Positions 26,689-36,261 of a stretch of DNA of 64,000 nucleotides are shown here, in pieces; positions within the stretch are counted from its first letter, which is position 1, and every line of letters begins with the position of its first letter. The position numbers and the translations under genes are program-made. Source of the stretch: Arthrobacter sp. Soil762. GTDB lineage: Bacteria > Actinomycetota > Actinomycetes > Actinomycetales > Micrococcaceae. The stretch spans positions 270,250 through 334,249 of the forward strand of contig NZ_LMSG01000020.1 of NCBI RefSeq assembly GCF_001428335.1. The letters are read 5' to 3'. The notes beneath the pieces were generated by a model. It made no database searches. It worked only from the letters and a program-made list of their open reading frames with translations, and had not been told where the DNA came from.

Positions 26689-29501
26689 TCCTCCAGGAGT
26701 TCCAGCACGTGGCGGTACTGCGCGCCGGTTGCCCGCGTCATGCCCAGTTCGCAGGTCCGGTTGCAGGAGGCGTGCGCCGCAGCGCCCATGTCCGCCACTT
26801 CCGCGGCCTGCTTTGCGGTAGCTGATGCCGTCAGCTCCGGGTGCAGCATGCCACGGTCCCCGGCGAATGCGCAGCAGCCCCAGTTTTCGGGGACCTCCAC
26901 GCGATCGGCGACGGCACCGGCCACGGCACCGAGGGCATCGTTGAGCCCCATCCGGGTGGAGGAGCAGGTGGGGTGCAGGGCCAGCGACTCCAGCTTCCCG
27001 TGATCGGGCAGTCCGGGGAGGATCCGGTCGGCAACGAAGTCCACGGCGTCCACCATGCGCAGCGGACGCTGCCCGGCCGCCGGCGTGTCCGATTCGACGG
27101 CCTGTCGCAGGCCCTCGGTGCAGGAGGACGCGTCGCAAACGATGGGCAGCTCGCCGTCCCGGGTGGCCTCCCGGAGCGCTGCGAGGGTCTTCTCCCGCAT
27201 CGTTTCCTGGCCGGCGGCCATGCCTTTGGAAGACCAGGGGGTGCCGCAGCAGAGGCCGTCGATCCCTTCCGGGACAAGGAGCATCAGCTCTGCCCTGGCA
27301 CAAAGCTGTTCGAAGCTGTATTGGACGCCTTTCCCTTGGCTGTCCTGGGCCGTGCCCGCAGGCCCGAACATGGTCCCCACGCACGCAGGGAAGTAGACAG
27401 CGTCCACTTCGCCCGCCGGCGTCGGACGCTTCCGCACCGGACCGCCGCCCGGCAGTTCGGCCGAATACAGCGGGACTGTGTCTGCCCCAAGCACTGCCCG
27501 CGCGGCCTTGTTTGGCGGGGCGATGGCGGTGGCCGGGAGTCTGTTGACCACTGTCAGGGCCAGTGAAGCACCCCGGGTGACGCCCTCCCAGTGCTTGGCG
27601 GCGGCATTCCACGCGCCGTTGGCGAGCGGGCCGGCGTCGGCCTTCCGCAGCTTTTTAACGAGCGATCCGGTGTTGATGTCCACCGGGCAGGCGGTCTGGC
27701 ACATCCCGTCCACGGCGCAGGTGTCCACAGACTCGTACTCGTAGTCCTTTTCCAGTTCCTTGACCAGCGCAGTGTCCCCGGCCAGCCGTGCGGATTCGAT
27801 GGCGCGCAGCGTGACGATCCGCTGCCGCGGAGTCAGGGTGATGTCCTTGCTGGGGCACACCGGCTCGCAGTAGCCGCAGGAGACGCAGCGGTCCACTTCC
27901 TCTGCGACCGGTGGCGCTGTCTTGATGTGCTGCAGGTGCGCCAGGGGGTCTTCGTCCATCAGCACGCCCGGGTTGAGCATCGCGGCAGGGTCGAACAGCC
28001 GCTTGATGCTGCGCATGACGTCATAGAGCTCATCGCCGTATTGCCTGCGGACGTAGGGTGCCATGACGCGCCCTGTCCCGTGCTCGGCCTTCAGGGATCC
28101 GCCCTCGGCCAGGACCAGGTCCACCATGTCTTCGGTGAAGGCGCTGTAACGGTCCAGTTCTGCGGCGGTGGCGAAACCGTCGGTGAGCATGAAGTGGACG
28201 TTGCCGTCCTTGGCGTGGCCGAAGATCACGCTGTTGCCGTAGCTGTACTTGTCGAAAAGCCGGATCAGCTCCCGGCAGGTGCGGCCCAGCGCCGGGACAG
28301 GGACCACAATGTCTTCCAGCAGCGCGGTGGTGCCCTGGGGGCGCGCACCGGCGACGGAGGCGTAGAGGCCCTTGCGTAACTGCCAGAGCTGGCCGCGTTC
28401 GCGGGAGTCGCCGGTGAACCGGGCCGGAGCGGACAGCCCGAGGCCGTCGAGGATGCCCTCGCCGTTGACCTGGAGCTCCGCCAAATGTCCGGCGCTGCCG
28501 GCGGAGTACTCCACAAGCAGTGCGGCATGCTCCCGAACCGTCAGGTCCTGCACGACGGCGGGAGTTCCCTTGAGTGTCTGGCCCACCTTCAGTGACAGCG
28601 CGTCCATCAGCTCAATGGTGGCGGCTCCTGTCCCGACGAGGGCGGGCAGGGCCGCGTTGGCGGCTTCAAGGTCCGGGAACACCAGCAGGCCTGCGGCGGC
28701 GTGCTGGAGGCGCGGAATGGTGTGGAAAACCGCCTCTGCCACGAAACCCAGGGTGCCTTCGCTGCCGACGATCAGGTGGGCCATGATGTCCACCGGGCTC
28801 GTGAAGTCCAGCAGGGAGTTCAGGCCGTAGCCCATGGTGTTCTTCATGGAAAACTGCTGCCGGATCCGGTCGACCGAGTCGGGTTTGTTCCGGACCCGCT
28901 CCGCCAACCGGGCCAGGCCTGCATAGAGTTCCGGCTCGAGGGCGCGGAGTTTCCGGTCGGCGTCCGATGCACCGGTGTCGATCACGGTGCCGGAGGGCAG
29001 CACCACCGTCAACGACTCCAGGGTGCGGTAGGTGTTATCCACCGTCCCGCAGTTCATGCCGGAGGAGTTGTTCGCCACCACACCGCCGATGGTGCACGCC
29101 GCCTCACTGGCCGGATCGGGGCCGAATTTCCGGCCGTAGCGGGCGAGTCTCGCGTTGAGGGCCCTGACCGTGACGCCGGGCTGGACACGGACCCGCGCGC
29201 CGTCGTCGAGCACTTCGATGTCCCGGAAGTTTCGGCGCACGTCCACCAGCACGCCGTCGGTGACCGCCTGGCCACTGAGGCTGGTCCCGCCGGACCGGAA
29301 GGTCAGCGGCACACCCTGGGCGGCGCTGGCCCGCAGCAGTCCCCCTACTTCCGCAGCATTCCCGGCCGTGACCACAGCTTGGGGGATCAGCAGGAAATGC
29401 GAGGCATCATGGGCGTTCGCGTGCAGGTCGATCGCCCGGGTCTTCACCTGGGCGGGATCCTTCACCGCCGCGCGCAGCCCAGCCAAGTCCACGGGTGCCA
29501 T
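26676..29501 (-). CDS. FAD-binding and Fe-S D-lactate dehydrogenase-type oxidoreductase
   Basis: 941 residues. An FAD_binding_4 domain (about 35-215; FRSGGTSLSGQAVTDGVLVD) and an FAD-linked oxidase C-terminal domain (to about 500; AEHGTGRVMAPYV) precede two 4Fe-4S motifs (CVSCGYCEPVCP and CAVDGMCQTACPVD). A cysteine-rich CCG region follows (LCCGTPWSSKGM; HPTCSSTRMGLNDA; WGCCAFAGDRG). This is the fused GlcD-GlcF/Dld architecture that passes electrons from a 2-hydroxyacid to the quinone pool. ATG overlaps the stop of the lactate permease gene, so D-lactate is the likely substrate; glycolate is the alternative. Confidence 0.88.
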   Translation of the reverse strand: MAPVDLAGLRAAVKDPAQVKTRAIDLHANAHDASHFLLIPQAVVTAGNAAEVGGLLRASAAQGVPLTFRSGGTSLSGQAVTDGVLVDVRRNFRDIEVLDDGARVRVQPGVTVRALNARLARYGRKFGPDPASEAACTIGGVVANNSSGMNCGTVDNTYRTLESLTVVLPSGTVIDTGASDADRKLRALEPELYAGLARLAERVRNKPDSVDRIRQQFSMKNTMGYGLNSLLDFTSPVDIMAHLIVGSEGTLGFVAEAVFHTIPRLQHAAAGLLVFPDLEAANAALPALVGTGAATIELMDALSLKVGQTLKGTPAVVQDLTVREHAALLVEYSAGSAGHLAELQVNGEGILDGLGLSAPARFTGDSRERGQLWQLRKGLYASVAGARPQGTTALLEDIVVPVPALGRTCRELIRLFDKYSYGNSVIFGHAKDGNVHFMLTDGFATAAELDRYSAFTEDMVDLVLAEGGSLKAEHGTGRVMAPYVRRQYGDELYDVMRSIKRLFDPAAMLNPGVLMDEDPLAHLQHIKTAPPVAEEVDRCVSCGYCEPVCPSKDITLTPRQRIVTLRAIESARLAGDTALVKELEKDYEYESVDTCAVDGMCQTACPVDINTGSLVKKLRKADAGPLANGAWNAAAKHWEGVTRGASLALTVVNRLPATAIAPPNKAARAVLGADTVPLYSAELPGGGPVRKRPTPAGEVDAVYFPACVGTMFGPAGTAQDSQGKGVQYSFEQLCARAELMLLVPEGIDGLCCGTPWSSKGMAAGQETMREKTLAALREATRDGELPIVCDASSCTEGLRQAVESDTPAAGQRPLRMVDAVDFVADRILPGLPDHGKLESLALHPTCSSTRMGLNDALGAVAGAVADRVEVPENWGCCAFAGDRGMLHPELTASATAKQAAEVADMGAAAHASCNRTCELGMTRATGAQYRHVLELLEEVTR

Positions 29502-31240
29502 CAGGGGACCATCCAGCCCAGGACGGGGGTGGACTGCAGGAAGATCAGCACGGTGATGAGCGCCAGCAGGCCAAGGCTCCAGCCGAGGAGCTTCCGGAAC
29601 AGGGTTCCCTCGGCACCGTCAAGGCCCACCGCCGCCGAGGCTACGGCCAGGTTCTGCAGCGACAGCATCTTGCCCATCACCCCGGCGGAGGAGTTGGAGG
29701 CGGCCATCAGCACCGGAGACAGGCCGGTCTGCTCCGCTGCGGTGGCCTGCATCTGGCCGAACAGGGAGTTGGAGGATGTGTCGGAGCCGGTGAGTGCCAC
29801 ACCAATCCAGCCGATCAATGGCGAGAGGACGGCGAAGAATCCGCCCGCGGAGGCCAGTGCAAAGCCAAGGGTAGTGGTCTGGCCGGAGAGGTTCATTACG
29901 AAGGAGAGGCCCAGCACGGCTGTGACGGTAACGATGGTCCAGCGCAGCTGTACCAGGGTGTCCCGGTAGACGCGCAGTCCCTGTGATGCAGAGATTTTGT
30001 ACAGCAGCATGGTGAGCAGGCCGGAGAACAGCAGCAGCGTGCCGGTCGCCTTGAGGTGGTCCAGTTTGAACTTCGTGGCTGCGACAGGCTTGCCGGCCGA
30101 GTCGGTGATGTCCAGGCCGGGCCAGGCGAACGTGACGCTGCCAACCTGGCTAAGCCACGCCTTGACGAACGGAATCTGAGCCACCGAGAACACCGCGATG
30201 ATGATCAGGTAAGGGGCTATCGCCATCCAGATCTGCCCTGGCTCGGGCCGCGAGTTATCGGTGGGTACTGCACTGTCAGGTCGTACAGCACTGCCCGTGG
30301 CGGGCCGTCCGGCAGAGTGTTTTGAGCTCGCTCCGCTCCCTGGACCGGCACCTGCGCGGGCGCCGACGGGGGCTGCCTCGGCTGCTTCCGGCGCGGCCTG
30401 AACGGCTCCTCCCATTCCGACGGTTTCTTTCGGCTGCCATACCTTCAGCATCAGGAGCACGGCGGCCACTGTTACCACGGCGGCCACAACGTCGGTGAGT
30501 TCCACGGCGAAGTAGTTGGAGGTGACAAACTGCGCCGCACCGAAGGCGACGCCTGCCACGAGGGCTACGGGCCAGGTCTGCTTCACTCCGCGCCGGCCGT
30601 CGACGATGAACACCAGCAGCAGCGGAACGATCAGGGCGATGAACGGAGTCTGGCGGCCGGCCATCGAGGAAAGCTCATTGAGCGGCAGGCCTGTGACGCC
30701 GTTCAGGGCGATGATCGGCGCGGCCATCGCGCCGAAGGCTACCGGGGCGGTGTTGGCCAGCAGCGAGACAATTGCTGACTTCAGCGGCTTCATTCCTGCA
30801 GCCATCAGCATGGCGGCGGAGATGGCCACGGGCGCGCCAAAGCCGGCCAGGGATTCCAGCAGGGCGCCGAAGCAGAAAGCGATCAGGATGGACAAAATCC
30901 TGAGGTCGTTCGAGATGGAACGGATAGTGCGTCCCAGCACTTCGAACCACGGCGTGGCGACGGTGAGCCGGTAGATCCACAGCGCATTCACCAGGATCCA
31001 CAGGATGGGAAACAGGCCGTAGAAGATGCCGGCCGCGGTGGCGCTAAGGGCCTGGGCGACCGGCATCTGCCAGCCAACGATGGCAAGCACGAGGGACAGG
31101 GCGAGGCTGGCCAGGGCTGCTTTGGGTGCCTTGACCTTAAAAACGCCCAGCAGAACAAATAGCAGGACGAGGGGAAGCGCCGCGAAAAGGGCGGAAAGCA
31201 CTAGGGACCCGGCAATGGGGTCGAGGATCTGCTGAAACAT
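29501..31240 (-). CDS. lctP: L-lactate permease family transporter
   Basis: About 579 residues from ATG 31240, with GGAG five bases upstream; an in-frame codon 27 bases earlier lacks a site. About 12-14 hydrophobic helices. Conserved blocks of LctP/LldP are visible (AFCFGALLESLAGFGAPVAIS; the later GSDTSSNSLFGQMQ; MAASNSSAGVMGKM). A Gly/Ala/Pro-rich cytosolic loop (about 285-330) separates the halves. It imports lactate with protons. Its stop overlaps the dehydrogenase start and twin operators lie in its promoter, so uptake and oxidation are co-regulated. Confidence 0.93.
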   Translation of the reverse strand: MFQQILDPIAGSLVLSALFAALPLVLLFVLLGVFKVKAPKAALASLALSLVLAIVGWQMPVAQALSATAAGIFYGLFPILWILVNALWIYRLTVATPWFEVLGRTIRSISNDLRILSILIAFCFGALLESLAGFGAPVAISAAMLMAAGMKPLKSAIVSLLANTAPVAFGAMAAPIIALNGVTGLPLNELSSMAGRQTPFIALIVPLLLVFIVDGRRGVKQTWPVALVAGVAFGAAQFVTSNYFAVELTDVVAAVVTVAAVLLMLKVWQPKETVGMGGAVQAAPEAAEAAPVGARAGAGPGSGASSKHSAGRPATGSAVRPDSAVPTDNSRPEPGQIWMAIAPYLIIIAVFSVAQIPFVKAWLSQVGSVTFAWPGLDITDSAGKPVAATKFKLDHLKATGTLLLFSGLLTMLLYKISASQGLRVYRDTLVQLRWTIVTVTAVLGLSFVMNLSGQTTTLGFALASAGGFFAVLSPLIGWIGVALTGSDTSSNSLFGQMQATAAEQTGLSPVLMAASNSSAGVMGKMLSLQNLAVASAAVGLDGAEGTLFRKLLGWSLGLLALITVLIFLQSTPVLGWMVP

Positions 31241-31287
31241 GTGTCTCCAGATTGTGTTAGGCGTCACAACACCGTGGCGCCCTTCGA

Positions 31288-31341
31288 TTGTCTAACAAGT
31301 ACACATGTTGGTCAAGTGCATGTGTTGACTTGTCTGGCAAG
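31288..31341. promoter_or_regulatory. Twin GntR/FCD operators between lctP and its regulator
   Basis: TTGTCTAACAAG (31288-31299) and TTGTCTGGCAAG (31330-31341) are the same pseudo-palindrome repeated 42 bases apart, four helical turns. A looser ACACATG...CATGTGT inverted pair lies between them. This fits one FCD-family repressor bridging both sites. Confidence 0.65.
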
Positions 31342-31397
31342 ATTGAAGGAATTGGGTTTTGGTTCAGTTGGGTTTTTGGTTCGGAGAGGATGCGCGC

Positions 31398-32090
31398 ATG
31401 GTCGGCCGTATTGCAGCAGTTTCCATCGTGGACGCCATCGCAGCGGATCTGCGGAGCCGCGTCTTCTCCGGTGACCTGGGTTCCGGCGAGGCGCTCACCG
31501 AGACAGACGTCGCCACGTCGTACGAAGTGGCACGCCCCACCGCCAAGGCCTCCATCGAGAAGCTCGTGGCGGAGGGGCTGCTGGACCGCGGCACGCACAA
31601 GACCGCACGCGTTGTTGACCTGGGGCCGGAATCAGTGCGGGACATCTACCTGGCACGCGCCTACCTGGAAAGCGAAGTACTACGCCGGCTGGCGCGCACC
31701 AAAAACGTGCCGCAAGGGGCTGTCCAGGCCAACCGCGATATCGCGGCATTGACGTCGGGCGCACCGCTGGACGTTGTGGAACCGGACATGCGTTTCCATA
31801 CAAGCCTGATCGACGCAGTGGCCAATGAGCGCATCAGCCGGATGTACCGCTCGCTTGTGGGCGAGGTGCGGCTGTGTATGGTCCGCATCCAGTCGCTGCA
31901 CCTCCTGGACACGGAACTGATACTGGCCGAACACCAGAAGATCCTCGAGCTGATCGAGGGCGGCCAGGGCGAGGCCGCCGCCGAACTGCTGGACAAACAC
32001 CTTGGGCGCGCGCGGGAACGGCTCGTCGCCGCTATGGGGGGAAGTGCTGGCCCGGAGGCTGAGTATCCGTCAGGGCTGCTGCAGGAGTAG
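31398..32090 (+). CDS. GntR-family FCD regulator of the lactate module
   Basis: 230 residues from ATG 31398 (GAGAGGA upstream). The N-terminal winged helix (VDAIAADLRSRVFSGDLGSG, then EVARPTAKASIEKLVAEGLL) is followed by the all-helical FCD effector domain with the metal/ligand residues in EPDMRFHTSLIDAVANERI and LAEHQKILELIEGG. It is divergent from lctP-dehydrogenase and has paired sites in the shared promoter. Function by analogy to LldR, which responds to lactate. It converges on the amylase gene with only four bases between the stops. Confidence 0.88.
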   Translation: MVGRIAAVSIVDAIAADLRSRVFSGDLGSGEALTETDVATSYEVARPTAKASIEKLVAEGLLDRGTHKTARVVDLGPESVRDIYLARAYLESEVLRRLARTKNVPQGAVQANRDIAALTSGAPLDVVEPDMRFHTSLIDAVANERISRMYRSLVGEVRLCMVRIQSLHLLDTELILAEHQKILELIEGGQGEAAAELLDKHLGRARERLVAAMGGSAGPEAEYPSGLLQE

Positions 32091-32094
32091 CCGG

Positions 32095-35000
32095 CTAGCC
32101 CGCCATGAGCAGGTGGGTGGTGTGGTCGTACCGGAAGGTGACCGGGCCGCCGTCGTGCGTGTAGGAGATGTTCCCGCCGTTGGGCACCCCGCCAGCCCCG
32201 TAGTTCACGTCCCAGCTGCGGTTCAGCGCCGCCTTGAACTCGTACGTGCCGGCCGGCAGGTCCGGCACGGGCAGCTTCCACACCAGCGTTGCCGGGTCCA
32301 GGGTCAACTGGGCCTGGTCGCAGGCGGGCTCCCAGTCGGCGGCGCACCCGAGTTCGTTGTCCAGGCTTCCCGCGATGGCAACGGCACCGGGCTGTTGTGA
32401 GGCGTACCCGGCGCTGAGGACGTGCGTGCCGTTGTCGTAGCGGAACGTGACTGCTCCGCCGGGGTGGTCCAGCACGATGTCGCTGCCACCAAGAACTCCG
32501 CCGGCGCCATAGTTCACATCCCAGCCGCCGTCGAGCGCTGCCTTGTACGCGTACTGACCGGCCGGCAGGTCTGCCGTGAGCCGCCAGATGTTGTCCGCCG
32601 GGTCCAGGGTCATCAACGCCGCCGGGCAGGCCGGGTCCCAATCCGCAGGGCAACCCATCTCGGAGTTCAGCGACCCCGCCACGGTCACCGAACCGGGCTG
32701 CGGGGCGTCGCCGACCGTAACCGTCCGCGGCTCGCTGACCACGCTGAAGCCGGGGCCGCTCATATTGGCTCGGTATTGCACCTTCGTGCCGTCCGCGAGC
32801 TCGAGTGCCGCCAGGTCATCCACCACGGAGTACACCGGTGAGGAGCCATCGGAGCCCACGGCCGTCCATCCGCCGCCGGCCACGCTGCGCTCGAAGGACG
32901 CCACATGGCTGGACTTTTCCGGATCGGCCGTCGCGCTGAGCTCAACGGCCCCCTTCACGCTGCTTCCTTCCAGCGGCGTCTGCAGAGTCAGGGCCGGCGC
33001 CGGAACTGCGGCCGCCCGGGGCTGGCTGGTGGCACGGTGGCCCCCGTTGTCCAGCACCGTGGCGCGGTATTCCAGGGCGGTGCCTGCATCCAAGGCAGCG
33101 ACATCGTGGAACACCTGGTAGGGCGCGGTGTCGTCAGTGCCGATCGGCGCCCAGCCACCGCCCGCCGTCCTGGCCTCGAAGGTGACCTCGTAGAACGAAG
33201 CACCGCCGACGTCGGCCGTCACGTTGATCCGGCCGTTATCCGTCGGTGCCGCGGCAGGTTCCTGAAGCGCGACGGCGGGAGCCGCCTTGGAATGCGGAAT
33301 GCGGCCCGATGACTGGTAGACCACGGCCGACAGCGGCGGGACGGTGACCGTCAACTTTCCGTCCGCTGAGGTCTTAACTTCGTCCGCACCCGCCCCGTAA
33401 ATCCTTGTGTAGCTGCGCTTGCTGATGTAGGTGGGGACGTCCGCGGTTTGAGGCTGCTCGCTGTTGTTCAGGGCCACGACATACTCACGCTGATCCTCCG
33501 CGTCGGTGCGGGAGAAGGCGTAGATCCCGGGCCCCTCGGAGGCGTAGCGGTGCTGGTGGGCGCCGTCGCGCAGGGCCGGGTGGTCCTTGGTCAATGCCGC
33601 CAGTTCACTGATCTTGGAGTACAGCGGGTGGCCGGCGTTGAAGTTGTCGGTCGCGTGCGTGGCATCGGTGCCCAGCAGATCGTCGTCGAGGTACTCCGGC
33701 ACCTGGCTGGCGAAGAGCGTCTGGCGGGCGTCCTGGTCGCCGCCGGGGCCGGTGAAGCCCTGCTCGTCGCCGTAGTAGATCACCGGGTTGCCGCGGGAGA
33801 AGTACATCAGCTCGTGGGCCAGCTGGTCGCGGGCCACCTGCTCCGTGTCGGCTGAACCCGGGTTGTCGGCCGCGATGAAGCTGCCGATGCGGCCCATGTC
33901 GTGGTTGCCCAGGAAGGTGGGCAGTTGGTAGACGTTGGAATCGGCATCGGTGTACCAGTCGTCGCCAGCAAAGAAGGTCTCCAGCGAGCGGGTTGCCTGG
34001 CTCTTGGACGCGAAGTTCCGTGCGGCCTCCTGGAACGGGAAGTCCAGCACTGCCTGCATCTGGTTGCGCGTGGTGAACTGGGAGGTGAAGGACTTGGTCG
34101 TGTCGAAGACTTCGCCGAACATAAAGAACTCGTCCTTGCCCTGAGCCTTGGCGTAGCTGAGCATCTCCGGGCCGAATTCCTGCCAGAACTCGTTGTTGAC
34201 GTGCTTCATGGTGTCGATCCGGAAGCCGTCCACCCCGAAGTCGCCGATCCAGGACTTGTAGATATCCTCCATGCCGTCCACCACTTTGGGGTTCTCGGTG
34301 AAGAGGTCATCCAAGCCGAAGAAATCGCCGTAGTAGGAGTCCTCGCCTTGGAAAGTGGTGTCGCCGCGGTTGTGGTACAGCGTGGGATCGTTCAGCCAGG
34401 CGGGAACTTTCAGGTCCTCTTCTGCTTTATCCAGGACGGGGACGTAGGGGAAGGACGTCTTGGCATCGAGCTCCGGAAAGTCGTTGGACCCGGCGAAGTC
34501 GCGGTCATCGAACTCGTCGCCGGCAGCCGACTTGTACGGCTCGGCGTCCTTCGAAACGTAGGTCTTGCGGGCGCCCTCTTCGTAGCCGATCACGTCCGCG
34601 GTGTGGTTGGTGATGATGTCGAAGTACACTTTCATGCCGCGCGAGTGGGCTTCGTCGATCAGAGCCTTCAACTCGTCGTTGGTGCCCAGATGGGGGTCGA
34701 TCTGGGTGAAGTCGGTGATCCAGTAGCCGTGATAGCCGGCTGACTTGTCCTCGGGCTGCACCGCCTTGTTCTTGAAACTGGGAGTGAGCCAGATGGAGGT
34801 GGTGCCCAGGCCCTGGATGTAGTCGATTTTGTCCAGCAACCCGGCCAGGTCGCCGCCGTTGTAGAAACCTTTTTTGGTGGGGTCGTAGCCGGACACCATG
34901 GGGTCGTTACCCAGGCCGCCGTCGTCATTGGTGGTGTCCCCGTTGCTGAATCGGTCGGCCATCACAAAGTAGAAATTCTCGTCCGTCACCGGGGCGCGGA

Positions 35001-35163
35001 GTGAGTGAAGGGCCGACGACGACCCCGGGTCTTTCGGGCCCGGCGCGGCGTGGGCAGGGAGGACGGAGGTCGACACGAGCATGGCTGTGGCGAGCAGTCC
35101 CAGCCATGATGTCGTGGGGTAGTTGAGGCGTTGGATGGAGCCTCTGCGGGTGCGTGTGTTCAC
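32095..35163 (-). CDS. Secreted multidomain alpha-amylase (GH13)
   Basis: 1022 residues, signal peptide ending near AHAAP. GH13 regions I-IV are intact: YFDIITNHTADV, GFRIDTMKHV (nucleophile Asp), FMFGEVFD (acid/base Glu), FLGNHDMGR. After the barrel and domain C (to about 610) come two Ig/Fn3-like repeats (each with a GGGWxxxGxD motif), then two copies of an X25-like starch-binding module, each with WDVNYGAGG, at the end (about 830-1020). X25-type modules are known from bacterial pullulanases and amylases. GTG start. A TGTAAGCGCTTGCA palindrome lies 148 bases upstream. It degrades starch outside the cell; MalQ could process the products. Confidence 0.92.
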   Translation of the reverse strand: MNTRTRRGSIQRLNYPTTSWLGLLATAMLVSTSVLPAHAAPGPKDPGSSSALHSLRAPVTDENFYFVMADRFSNGDTTNDDGGLGNDPMVSGYDPTKKGFYNGGDLAGLLDKIDYIQGLGTTSIWLTPSFKNKAVQPEDKSAGYHGYWITDFTQIDPHLGTNDELKALIDEAHSRGMKVYFDIITNHTADVIGYEEGARKTYVSKDAEPYKSAAGDEFDDRDFAGSNDFPELDAKTSFPYVPVLDKAEEDLKVPAWLNDPTLYHNRGDTTFQGEDSYYGDFFGLDDLFTENPKVVDGMEDIYKSWIGDFGVDGFRIDTMKHVNNEFWQEFGPEMLSYAKAQGKDEFFMFGEVFDTTKSFTSQFTTRNQMQAVLDFPFQEAARNFASKSQATRSLETFFAGDDWYTDADSNVYQLPTFLGNHDMGRIGSFIAADNPGSADTEQVARDQLAHELMYFSRGNPVIYYGDEQGFTGPGGDQDARQTLFASQVPEYLDDDLLGTDATHATDNFNAGHPLYSKISELAALTKDHPALRDGAHQHRYASEGPGIYAFSRTDAEDQREYVVALNNSEQPQTADVPTYISKRSYTRIYGAGADEVKTSADGKLTVTVPPLSAVVYQSSGRIPHSKAAPAVALQEPAAAPTDNGRINVTADVGGASFYEVTFEARTAGGGWAPIGTDDTAPYQVFHDVAALDAGTALEYRATVLDNGGHRATSQPRAAAVPAPALTLQTPLEGSSVKGAVELSATADPEKSSHVASFERSVAGGGWTAVGSDGSSPVYSVVDDLAALELADGTKVQYRANMSGPGFSVVSEPRTVTVGDAPQPGSVTVAGSLNSEMGCPADWDPACPAALMTLDPADNIWRLTADLPAGQYAYKAALDGGWDVNYGAGGVLGGSDIVLDHPGGAVTFRYDNGTHVLSAGYASQQPGAVAIAGSLDNELGCAADWEPACDQAQLTLDPATLVWKLPVPDLPAGTYEFKAALNRSWDVNYGAGGVPNGGNISYTHDGGPVTFRYDHTTHLLMAG

Positions 35164-35310
35164 GTCAGGAGACCTTCCTGGTAGCGGCGATGCTGTGCAG
35201 GCTGCGGGGAAATGTGCTGGGGACAGGTGAGTGCGGGCGTCAGTTTGCGGTCAGATGCGCGGTTCGCGGTTGCCGATCATGGAACGATCGCCATGTGAAC
35301 CACGGCACAC

Positions 35311-35324
35311 TGTAAGCGCTTGCA
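35311..35324. promoter_or_regulatory. LacI/MalR-type operator before the amylase gene
   Basis: TGTAAGCGCTTGCA, an almost perfect palindrome with the AAGCGCTT centre typical of MalR-like LacI operators, lies in the promoter region of the leftward amylase gene. No MalR gene is in the window. Confidence 0.55.
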
Positions 35325-35430
35325 CCGAATAAATCCAGTCTTTTTAGACACGCCGCCGGAGGCTACCTTCGCGTACATTCAGAGGCGGGCGACGGTGCCC
35401 GGAGCCCATCAGTTCGCGGAAGGTGTACCC

Positions 35431-36258
35431 ATGTCAGCCACTGAATTTCATGTTGAGTCCCTTGCTGGGATCGCTGAGCGGCTTCGCTCGGCCGGGTGCG
35501 TCTTTGCGGAGGAGGAAGCCGAGCTTCTCCTCGCCGCGGTGTCCGGCCCGGCCGAAATCGCTGCGGCGGTGGAGCGGCGCGCTGCCGGGTACCCGCTGGA
35601 GCACATCCTGGGCTGGGCAGAGTTCTGCGGACTCCGGATTGAGCTCGATGCTGGGGTTTTTGTTCCGCGCCGCCGCACCGGGCTCTTGGTGAATGAGGCC
35701 GCAGCCCTGCTCTCGGCGGACCCGAAGCGGGAGCCTCTGGAGAGTTCGGAGCCCGCCGTTGTTGTGGACCTGTGTTGTGGGTCCGGTGCGGTGGGGGCCG
35801 CCATCGCCTGCCGGATTCCGGGGCTGGAACTCCATGCGGCGGACATTGACCAGGCTGCGGTGGACTGCGCCCGCCGGAACATTGGCCGCGTGGGTGGCGA
35901 GGTCCACCAGGGCGACCTGTTCGATGCGCTGCCGCGCGCCATCAAGGGACGGATCCGTGTTCTGGCTGTCAACGCCCCCTATGTCCCGACCGGCGCCATC
36001 AATTCCATGCCGCACGAGGCACGCGAGCACGAACCGTTGTGGTCGCTCGACGGTGGCACTGACGGACTCGCGTTCCACCGCCGCGTCGCTGCGGAGTCCA
36101 GCGAATGGCTGCGGCCCGGCGGGAATCTCATCATCGAAACCAGCGAGCGGCAGGCCGGAGGGACGTCGTCGATCCTGGCGCATGCGGGCTTCGCGGTGAG
36201 AACTGTCCGCTCGGAAGAACTGGACGGCACCGTTGTAGTCGGACAGGCTGGGCCTTAG
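35431..36258 (+). CDS. HemK/PrmC-like N5-glutamine methyltransferase paralogue
   Basis: 275 residues from ATG 35431 with GGAAGGTG upstream. Helical N-terminal domain (about 1-75), then a class I SAM methyltransferase fold with VVDLCCGSGAVGAAIA (motif I) and AADIDQAA. The substrate motif reads NAPY instead of the usual NPPY of release-factor methyltransferases, which suggests a different target. It is annotated in relatives as a putative glutamine methyltransferase. It stands alone, and a broken methyltransferase remnant follows. Confidence 0.8.
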   Translation: MSATEFHVESLAGIAERLRSAGCVFAEEEAELLLAAVSGPAEIAAAVERRAAGYPLEHILGWAEFCGLRIELDAGVFVPRRRTGLLVNEAAALLSADPKREPLESSEPAVVVDLCCGSGAVGAAIACRIPGLELHAADIDQAAVDCARRNIGRVGGEVHQGDLFDALPRAIKGRIRVLAVNAPYVPTGAINSMPHEAREHEPLWSLDGGTDGLAFHRRVAAESSEWLRPGGNLIIETSERQAGGTSSILAHAGFAVRTVRSEELDGTVVVGQAGP

Positions 36259-36261
36259 TGG

